The position numbers and the translations under genes were made by a program. A DNA stretch of 64,000 nucleotides from Pseudobdellovibrionaceae bacterium (lineage in GTDB: Bacteria > Bdellovibrionota > Bdellovibrionia > Bdellovibrionales > Bdellovibrionaceae): the NCBI GenBank assembly GCA_947449255.1, contig CANFQX010000001.1, positions 186,001-250,000 of the forward strand. Reading direction: 5' to 3'. The first letter of the stretch is position 1. Each line of letters opens with the position of its first letter. This document shows, in pieces, positions 53,882 to 60,879 of the stretch. The notes beneath the pieces are model-generated. The model was given only the letters and a program-made list of their open reading frames with translations, had not been told where the DNA came from and did not search any database.

Positions 53882-56506
53882 ATGGAACAAGAAAAAATTT
53901 ACCTTAAAGATTATCAACGCCCTAGTTTTAATGTTCACTCTTTAAATCTAGATTTCAACCTGAATGAAACCTCCTGCAGAGTCTTGGCTCGCAGCGAATT
54001 CACAACTTTAAAAGCGGATTCTGTTTTGGTTCTTAATGGCGAAGATTTTAAATTGATCTCAATCAAACTCAACAATGAGACGCTTTCGCCAGAGCAATAT
54101 AAATTAAGCTCTGACAAGTTGATTCTCTCTCATCTTCCAGCTCAGTTTACCCTTGAAATTGAAACTGAAATTGAGCCTCAAAACAACACCTCCCTCGAAG
54201 GGGTCTATAAATCCAATGGCATTTTCTGCACTCAATGTGAAGCCGAAGGTTTTAGAAAAATAACCTATTTCTTAGATCGCCCGGATGTCATGACTGTTTA
54301 TTCAGTGACTATTGAGGCCGACAAAAAAAAGTATCCTGTTTTACTTTCTAATGGGGATCGCATCAAAATAGAGACCCTGCCTGAGGGCCGCCACAAAGCT
54401 TACTGGCAAGATCCACATAAAAAACCCTGCTATCTGTTTGCCCTAGTGGCGGGCGACTTGGGTGTGATCAGGGATCAGTTCACAACTGCATCTGGACGAA
54501 AAGTGAATCTTGAAGTCTATGCCGCCCATGGCAAGCAGCAACGCTGCTTGCATGCGATGGACTCCTTAAAAAAATCCATGAAATGGGATGAAGAAGTTTA
54601 TGGCCGCGAATACGATCTCAATGATTATATGATCGTCGCCATCGATGACTTTAATGCGGGAGCGATGGAAAACAAAGGTCTTAACATTTTCAATTCCCGC
54701 TTAGTTCTGGCTGATTCTGAATCAGCCACTGACGATGATTTCCATAATATTGAATCTGTCGTGGCCCATGAATACTTTCACAATTGGACAGGAAACAGAG
54801 TCACGGTGGCCAATTGGTTCCAACTGTCACTCAAAGAAGGTTTGACCGTTTTTAGAGATCAAGAATTTTCAGCCGATATGACCGAAAGAGCCGTGCAAAG
54901 AATCAATGATGTCGATGGACTGCGCTCTGGACAGTTTGCAGAAGACGCTGGCCCCAACGCACATCCTGTTCGTCCTGAATCTTGTCTGGCTGTTGACAAT
55001 TTTTTTACCATGACAATTTACGAAAAAGGCTCTGAGCTGATTCGCATGATGCAAACCATTGTGGGCCGCAAAGGCTTCCGCAAAGGGATGGATGAGTACT
55101 TTAAACGCCATGATGGTCAAGCCGTCACGACTGAAGATTTTGCGGCCGCCATTTCTGAATCAAACGGCAAAGACTTCACTCAATTTAAACGTTGGTACAA
55201 TCAAGCTGGAACGCCACAGGTAAAAATCACAGAAAAATATGATGATAAAAATTTTGAATTCCACCTTACACTTGAGCAAAGCTGTAAACCCACGGCTCAA
55301 CAGCCCACCAAGGAAGCTTTCTATATTCCTTTAATGATCGCCTTATTAGATAAAAATGGCCAAGAGCTCTCCTTGAACTGTGACAAAATCACAATCAATT
55401 CAGATGGAAAACATTTGATTGAACTGAAGGATACAAAAGAGACCTACATATTTAAAAATCTCGAGGAAAGACCCATTCTTTCAATTCTGCGCGAATTCTC
55501 TGCACCCATTCATTTGCATTGGGAAGCCACCGAGGCCGATCTTTATTTCTTAATGGAAAAAGACACGGACTCTTTTAATCGCCGAGAAATGACTCAAAAA
55601 ATGGCCTTGCGAGTCTTAGGTGAATTGATTGCACAGTCCGCCGAGGGCCGTGACCTGCAAATCAATGAGCGCTTCATCAAGGCCTTCAGTACAATCATTC
55701 AAGACCAGCAATTGGCCCCGGCATTTAAAGCGACCATGATGGAACTGCCCAGCTATTCCATTTTGGCGCAAGTGCAACCCGTCTTGGATGCACCAGCCTT
55801 CCATCATGCAAAATCCACTTTGGAAAAAGCGCTGGCAAAGGCCAATAAATCTTCGTTGCTAGAAATTTATCAAAAATACCATGGCGTCGAGCCCGAAAGT
55901 CGTGATCCAAAGATCTTTGGTCAACGCCATCTTAAAAATATAGCCTTGAGCTATTTGGCAGAACTTGAAGAGCCCGAAATCCTTGATCTTGTTTCTGCTC
56001 AGTATTTTCAAGCAAAAAACATGACCGATCGTATGGTGGCCCTTTCACTTTTAGCGGATTCAAATTCACCACAAAGAGAGCAGGCTTTAAATCACTTCCA
56101 CAACCAGTGGAAAAATGATTCCGTCGTGATCAACAAATGGTTTACCGTACAAGCAAACACAATCTCAAGGCCACTCCTTCTTGAAGATATTAAAATGTTA
56201 ACCAAAGATGTGACTTTCAATATCAACAATCCAAACAATGTCTATTCATTGCTAAGGACCTTTGGATCAAACTTAGTGCGTTTTCACGACCCCAAGATCA
56301 ATGCCTATGAATTTTACGCTGAGCGAATTCTTGAGATTGACGAAAAAAATCCTCAAGTCGCGGCAAGACTCTGTGCTGCTTTTAATTTTGTAAATAAACT
56401 GGATGCAAAAATGAAAGACAGGGCCTTGACGCAAATTCGACGCCTGGTCGCAGCACCAAATCTATCGAAAAATTCTAGAGAATTGCTGGAGTCAGCACTC
56501 AAATAA
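53882..56506 (+). CDS. pepN: Aminopeptidase N (M1 family)
   Basis: Zinc exopeptidase of 874 residues that removes N-terminal amino acids from peptides. GAMEN at 260-264 binds the substrate N-terminus; the zinc motif is HEYFH (His296, His300) with Glu319 in SLKEGL. The C-terminal ERAP1-like superhelix (AFSTIIQDQQLAPAFKATMM onward) is the E. coli PepN type. I chose the ATG at 53882 (GAGG upstream); the frame opens 18 codons earlier but without a Shine-Dalgarno. Protein turnover of this kind suits a protein-eating lifestyle. Confidence 0.96.
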   Translation: MEQEKIYLKDYQRPSFNVHSLNLDFNLNETSCRVLARSEFTTLKADSVLVLNGEDFKLISIKLNNETLSPEQYKLSSDKLILSHLPAQFTLEIETEIEPQNNTSLEGVYKSNGIFCTQCEAEGFRKITYFLDRPDVMTVYSVTIEADKKKYPVLLSNGDRIKIETLPEGRHKAYWQDPHKKPCYLFALVAGDLGVIRDQFTTASGRKVNLEVYAAHGKQQRCLHAMDSLKKSMKWDEEVYGREYDLNDYMIVAIDDFNAGAMENKGLNIFNSRLVLADSESATDDDFHNIESVVAHEYFHNWTGNRVTVANWFQLSLKEGLTVFRDQEFSADMTERAVQRINDVDGLRSGQFAEDAGPNAHPVRPESCLAVDNFFTMTIYEKGSELIRMMQTIVGRKGFRKGMDEYFKRHDGQAVTTEDFAAAISESNGKDFTQFKRWYNQAGTPQVKITEKYDDKNFEFHLTLEQSCKPTAQQPTKEAFYIPLMIALLDKNGQELSLNCDKITINSDGKHLIELKDTKETYIFKNLEERPILSILREFSAPIHLHWEATEADLYFLMEKDTDSFNRREMTQKMALRVLGELIAQSAEGRDLQINERFIKAFSTIIQDQQLAPAFKATMMELPSYSILAQVQPVLDAPAFHHAKSTLEKALAKANKSSLLEIYQKYHGVEPESRDPKIFGQRHLKNIALSYLAELEEPEILDLVSAQYFQAKNMTDRMVALSLLADSNSPQREQALNHFHNQWKNDSVVINKWFTVQANTISRPLLLEDIKMLTKDVTFNINNPNNVYSLLRTFGSNLVRFHDPKINAYEFYAERILEIDEKNPQVAARLCAAFNFVNKLDAKMKDRALTQIRRLVAAPNLSKNSRELLESALK

Positions 56507-56520
56507 AATTACAGAAAAAT

Positions 56521-56566
56521 AAAAAAAAGGGGATTCACTTAATAAGTGTGAATCCCCTTTTTTTAT
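56521..56566. terminator. Bidirectional terminator between pepN and folE
   Basis: Stem GGGGATTCAC (56529-56538) with GTGAATCCCC (56548-56557) between an A-run and a T-run of about eight each. It serves the convergent pepN and folE genes. Confidence 0.88.
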
Positions 56567-56599
56567 TGGCTAATAAAGTAGGATTATCCTTGAATTCAA

Positions 56600-57331
56600 C
56601 TAAAAACTGGATTTGCAATGCTGCAAGAATTCCTGCCGGGTCTCTGGCAGAGTCTTAAAATGCCCTCTGAGATCAGAAGTGGCCGTGGATGAGTGCGTAT
56701 CCTCTATTCCGCGCATCATCACGCAATAATGTTTGGCGTTGATATGAACTGCCACGTCTTCAGTTTCCAAAACATACTGAAGGCAATCAGCAATCTGCTT
56801 AGTCAAACGCTCTTGAACTTGGGGCCTGCGAGCAAAGTATTGAACGATGCGATTGATTTTAGAAAGTCCAATCACCTTTTTGTTGGGTATATAGGCCACG
56901 GTTGCAAACCCATCAATAGGCAAAAAATGATGCTCGCAAAAAGACAAACAGCCTATGGCTTGCACGACGATCATTTGATCGTATTTCATCGAATTATCGA
57001 TCACGGTTATTTTTGGAAACTTACTTGGATCAAGACCGCCAAAAACCTCATTGACATACATTTTTGCGATGCGATGAGGGGTTTGAATCAAACTGTCGTC
57101 TTTTAAATCCAAACCCAGAATATTTAAAATTTCAGTGAACTTTTCTGTGATCTTTTCAATTTTTTCATCATTCGTGAAGTCATTGTGAATCATCGGCGTT
57201 GGGCGAACGTTCTTGAGAATCTTAGAAACATTCAGGGCATTTTCCTGTGTGAAATCTGCTTTTTTCTTGGTTGTTTTCTCTATTGTTTTTTCTTTGGAGA
57301 TTTTTTTCTTTGTGGTTATATTTTTGGGCAT
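56600..57331 (-). CDS. folE: GTP cyclohydrolase I (FolE, type IA)
   Basis: A zinc enzyme producing 7,8-dihydroneopterin triphosphate from GTP. The core (about 60-240) has LSFCEHHFLP (zinc Cys and His), GLSKINRIVQYFARRPQVQERLT and KHYCVMMRGIEDTHSSTATS. The first 45 residues are a Lys/Thr/Glu-rich extension (KKKISKEKTIEKTTKKK) absent from most bacterial FolE proteins. A second, unrelated enzyme for the same reaction (folE2) is at the left edge of the window. The long A/T-rich tail may be a nucleic-acid or membrane contact. Confidence 0.95.
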   Translation of the reverse strand: MPKNITTKKKISKEKTIEKTTKKKADFTQENALNVSKILKNVRPTPMIHNDFTNDEKIEKITEKFTEILNILGLDLKDDSLIQTPHRIAKMYVNEVFGGLDPSKFPKITVIDNSMKYDQMIVVQAIGCLSFCEHHFLPIDGFATVAYIPNKKVIGLSKINRIVQYFARRPQVQERLTKQIADCLQYVLETEDVAVHINAKHYCVMMRGIEDTHSSTATSDLRGHFKTLPETRQEFLQHCKSSF

Positions 57332-57609
57332 TTCAAACCTTCATTTCCAACTTCTATTAAAAGCTAATAAGCACGGTGCCAAATTCATTGACACCTCTCC
57401 TTTATGCCTCAGCCCTGGAATGAATGCAATTTTTTTGAGTTCCAATATTCAGCTCGTTTATACAAACGTCTTCCTTTGAGATTTTTATTCCCGGGTTGAT
57501 ACAACCGCAGAGCGAGCACAACCCTATTTCATTGAAATCAATAGAGATTATAATCTATAATGAAGTGCGAGGCCCTTCATCTTTCTTATTTTCACCTGCG
57601 AGGTCGATC

Positions 57610-58545
57610 TTGATTTCACCCAAGGAAATTTTAATCTTTTTGTTTGTTCTATTATCCTCAGTCACACTAATTTTAAAAATTGTTCAACGAAAAAAAAAGG
57701 ACCTGGAACTGTTGATAAAGATTTTAAATATAGTCAGAGGTTGGTGGATGATTTTCGGCATACTGACTGTGGCTTCTTTGATCGGACCCTGGGGCATTTG
57801 GGGATTGTTTTTAATCTTAAGTCTTTTTGGTGTTTGGGAGTATCTGGGAATCTCAAAGCTTTGCGACACAAACAAAAAAACCATCCGCATCTTTTATAGC
57901 CTAGGCACCTTGGCTTTCTATTTAATGCTGTCCTTTTCATCAACCATTTTGGCCTATATGTTTGCCCTTGTTTTTCAATTGTTAATTTCTGGAATTTTAT
58001 TACTGCAGAATAAGAAGCAGGATATGATTGCCCTGACTATCGCAGGTGGAATCGGAATCTTCACTTTGATTGTGGCCTTGGGCAGTGTCCCTCAGGTGGC
58101 TTTCTTAGGCGAAGGCATCTGGCACACTGAGGCCGCTGGAGTTTCAGCACTGCTCTTTTTGATTACAATAACCAGCTTGAATGATGTCTTTCAGTTTATC
58201 GGCGGCAAATTATTCGGTAAAAATAAGTTGGTCCCTCACTTAAGCCCAAATAAAACTGAGGCTGGCTTTATCGCCGGCATTTTTGGGACGACATTGCTGG
58301 GTGGATTTGTCTTTCATCAATTTTTAGGAACCGAGATTCTAAGTGCACTGGTGCTGGGATTGAGTATCGGTGTCAGTGGAATATTTGGCGATTTATTTTT
58401 ATCAGCAGTCAAACGATCGAATCAGGTCAAAGATTTTAGTGACCTCATTCCCGGCCACGGTGGAATTTTAGATCGCATTGACAGTCTGATTTTCACGGCT
58501 CCAGTTTTTTTATTTACTTTATACGCTCTCAACTTGGTGAAATAA
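57610..58545 (+). CDS. CdsA-like phosphatidate cytidylyltransferase (first copy)
   Basis: About 311 residues with eight or so membrane segments. The CdsA signature is intact: SAVKRSNQVKDFSDLIPGHGG then ILDRIDSL near the end, and DVFQFIGGKLFGKN with LSPNKTEAGFIAG before it. CdsA makes CDP-diacylglycerol from phosphatidate and CTP. I chose the TTG at 57610 (GAGGTCGATC upstream) because the hydrophobic part begins there; the frame is open from a TTG at 57496. First of five closely spaced genes. Confidence 0.85.
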   Translation: MISPKEILIFLFVLLSSVTLILKIVQRKKKDLELLIKILNIVRGWWMIFGILTVASLIGPWGIWGLFLILSLFGVWEYLGISKLCDTNKKTIRIFYSLGTLAFYLMLSFSSTILAYMFALVFQLLISGILLLQNKKQDMIALTIAGGIGIFTLIVALGSVPQVAFLGEGIWHTEAAGVSALLFLITITSLNDVFQFIGGKLFGKNKLVPHLSPNKTEAGFIAGIFGTTLLGGFVFHQFLGTEILSALVLGLSIGVSGIFGDLFLSAVKRSNQVKDFSDLIPGHGGILDRIDSLIFTAPVFLFTLYALNLVK

Positions 58546-58551
58546 ATTTAT

Positions 58552-59193
58552 ATGCTCTATAAAATAAAAGGCCCTTTTCAGAAAATCTCTGAAAAATTTC
58601 TGACCTCTGGCATGACCGCCAATCAAGCCTCCGGCTGGGGGGTGATTTTTATAATTTTGATTTGCTGTGTGTTTTACATTCCGACGGCTTTGCCTAAATA
58701 TTCATGGCTGTCTGGGCTTGCGCCCTTGTTTATTTTTCTGCGCTTGATCATGAATGCGCTGGATGGTTTGCTGGCTCGCAGACTCAATACAGCTTCTCCT
58801 GCGGGAGAAGTGTTCAATGAACTTTCCGATGTGATTGGCGATTCCCTCTGCTATGGATTTTTGGGCTTTGCCTTTCCTGAATTATTTAAGTCTTTGATTT
58901 TTGTTATTGTGGGCATTTGGTTTTGCGAGTTTGTGGCTGTCTTGGGAAAGTCATTGCCCCATGGAGTCCGCAGGCAAGATTCGTTGGCGGGAGGAAAACC
59001 TGAAAGGGCCGTCTATTTAGGATTGATAGCTATTCTGATGGCCACCACTGCGGATCAACTGGAAAGAAAAGTTGAAATCATCCTTATTCTTGTTGGAATT
59101 TTGGTGTTTATGACTGGAGTTTATAGAGTCATAAAAGCACTGAAAGGATCCAAAGGTGCACCCTATGAATCAAAGACTCTTTATGGACGTTAA
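58552..59193 (+). CDS. CDP-alcohol phosphatidyltransferase-like protein with altered motif
   Basis: A 213-residue polytopic protein with the CDP-alcohol phosphotransferase region NALDGLLARRLNTASPAGEV (residues 68-87) then FNELSD. The family motif D1xxD2GxxAR(x8)GxxxD3xxxD4 reads Asn68, Asp71, Asn89, Asp93: D1 and D3 are Asn. These residues bind the catalytic metals, so activity is reduced, altered or lost. It starts six bases after CdsA-like copy 1, and sits between the two CdsA-like genes. Confidence 0.85.
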   Translation: MLYKIKGPFQKISEKFLTSGMTANQASGWGVIFIILICCVFYIPTALPKYSWLSGLAPLFIFLRLIMNALDGLLARRLNTASPAGEVFNELSDVIGDSLCYGFLGFAFPELFKSLIFVIVGIWFCEFVAVLGKSLPHGVRRQDSLAGGKPERAVYLGLIAILMATTADQLERKVEIILILVGILVFMTGVYRVIKALKGSKGAPYESKTLYGR

Positions 59194-59196
59194 CCT

Positions 59197-60231
59197 ATGA
59201 ACAAAATTTTACTGCCATTGCTGATCATTCCACTTTTTATCAAATTGCTTTTCACTGAAGCTCATGGGGCGGATCATAATTTATCTGTTTTGTTTTCAGT
59301 CAGCATTTTAGTGTTAAGTTTTTTCACGGTACTGATTTTAAAAATGCTTAAAGCAGGAAAACATTCTGCGACAGAACTGATGGCAAGGACTCTGACCTTT
59401 TGGTGGATGCTGGGTCTTTTTTTGGTTGCTGTGACCACGCCCACGGTCATTTCTTATGTCTTGATTGGCCTCTTTTCAGGCCTAGCTTTTTTGGAGTATT
59501 TTGAATTTCAAAAAAACGAGAAAAAGGTTTTACTGCCTCAAGGAATTATTTATTGCTCCTTGCTGTTTATCCCTATCAATCTAGGTCTGCATTATTTTGG
59601 ACATTCAAGATTAAGTCTTGGGCTTTTTTTTATTTGTGTGACTTTAATCATTCCTTCGGTCCTGGTTTTAATGAATGAAGTTGAATCCGTCATGTTGAGA
59701 TTTGGCTATTGGGCTTCGGCCGTCGTGTTTTTTATTTTTGCGCTGGGATACGGAGCGGCTATTGCTGGCCAAAGCCTTTTGCTGCTGCTCTTTTGTTTCT
59801 TTTTCACGGAGCTGCGTGATCTTATTTCCTATTGGCTGGGTAAATTTTTGGCCAAGGCTTACCTAAAACATCAAGATTCTTTGGTGTTAAAATTCTTAAA
59901 TCAAAAAATTGCCAACAAAGTCAGTCCAAATAAATCCTGGGGTGTGGGCTTAATAACATTGGTGATATTGCTTGCCCTAGCTTTTTTGATGCGTGATTTT
60001 CTGCCTGAAATTGCTGGTAAGAAAATGTCAGAGGCCTTGATTTTTGTTTGGATCTTTTCGATTGGCTTTTTTGGCTTATTAGGTGATTTGGTTTTCTCTA
60101 TGTTCAAAAGGCAATTTGGCCTGAAAGATTCCGGATCATTACTGCCTGGAGGAACGGGAATCATAGATCGTATCGACAGCTTAATTTTAACAATACCGGC
60201 AACTTATTTTATTTTCTTTTACTTGAATTAA
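59197..60231 (+). CDS. CdsA-like cytidylyltransferase (second copy, divergent motif)
   Basis: A 344-residue polytopic protein. The C-terminal CdsA signature is recognisable but altered: FKRQFGLKDSGSLLPGG then TGIIDRIDSLIL, where the usual PGHGG has become PGGTG. Upstream ELRDLISYWLGKFLAKA and NKVSPNKSWGVGL correspond to the substrate loop. It begins 3 bases after the preceding stop. Copy 1 shows the standard His; this one may have a different substrate or be a partner subunit. Confidence 0.8.
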   Translation: MNKILLPLLIIPLFIKLLFTEAHGADHNLSVLFSVSILVLSFFTVLILKMLKAGKHSATELMARTLTFWWMLGLFLVAVTTPTVISYVLIGLFSGLAFLEYFEFQKNEKKVLLPQGIIYCSLLFIPINLGLHYFGHSRLSLGLFFICVTLIIPSVLVLMNEVESVMLRFGYWASAVVFFIFALGYGAAIAGQSLLLLLFCFFFTELRDLISYWLGKFLAKAYLKHQDSLVLKFLNQKIANKVSPNKSWGVGLITLVILLALAFLMRDFLPEIAGKKMSEALIFVWIFSIGFFGLLGDLVFSMFKRQFGLKDSGSLLPGGTGIIDRIDSLILTIPATYFIFFYLN

Positions 60232-60243
60232 TCAGGAGTAAAA

Positions 60244-60879
60244 ATGGATTTAGGACTGTACTTATTAAAAATGCCATTTAGAAAAATCATCGGCTTTCTT
60301 GTGCCACTTTTTAAAAACACCAATCCAAATTGGATCAGCCTTGCCCTCCTTCCTGTGGGAATTTTAATGGCCTGGACCTACTGGATGGCATTGAAACAAG
60401 GCCACGAAGGGTATCTATTGATCGCAATCATTCTGGGCTTTTTCAGGATGGTCGTCGCCACCTTAGACGGACTAGTGGCTGTGACCTATGAAAAGTCCAC
60501 GGCAGTTGGAGACATACTCAATAGAGTCACCCCCGAGCTGTGCGATATGATTCTCTATCCAGTCCTTATTCTGAGCCTAGGTCCATTAAACAATCTAGGT
60601 TTGGGCGTATTGATGGTTTCTTGGGCTGTCACTTTTTTTGGACTGCTTGGAGCCCCCAGCTCTTGCCCTGTGCAAAGCGTCGGACCCTGTGGGCAAACAG
60701 ATCGTTTGGCGGCCCTGATGCTATTTTCTTTTCTTCAGTATTTTAGTTTATCCTTTAACTGGGGATTGCACTTTTTTAGGTATTTTTTCTTATGGCTTGT
60801 CATCGGCGGCAGCCTCACTGTCGTGCTGCGCTTTTATCGCACATTAAAAGCAGCCCATGAAAAGGATCAAAGTGTCTAA
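60244..60879 (+). CDS. CDP-alcohol phosphatidyltransferase-like protein with almost lost motif
   Basis: A 211-residue polytopic protein that aligns with the first transferase around MVVATLDGLVAVTYEKSTAV (69-88) then GDILNRVTPELCD. The motif positions read Ala72, Asp75, Asn93, Pro97, and the conserved AR is Ala-Val. Only D2 and the Gly residues remain, so ordinary phosphatidyl transfer is unlikely. It may have become a non-catalytic partner or act on another substrate. A clear Shine-Dalgarno (CAGGAG) precedes the ATG. The stop lies beyond the start of the fusion gene. Confidence 0.75.
   Translation: MDLGLYLLKMPFRKIIGFLVPLFKNTNPNWISLALLPVGILMAWTYWMALKQGHEGYLLIAIILGFFRMVVATLDGLVAVTYEKSTAVGDILNRVTPELCDMILYPVLILSLGPLNNLGLGVLMVSWAVTFFGLLGAPSSCPVQSVGPCGQTDRLAALMLFSFLQYFSLSFNWGLHFFRYFFLWLVIGGSLTVVLRFYRTLKAAHEKDQSV

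Noticed and set aside
57213-57479. 88-codon hydrophobic plus-strand frame
   Set aside because: It begins antisense to the Lys-rich N-terminus of folE; AAA/AAG codons read backwards give Phe and Leu, which explains the hydrophobic look.
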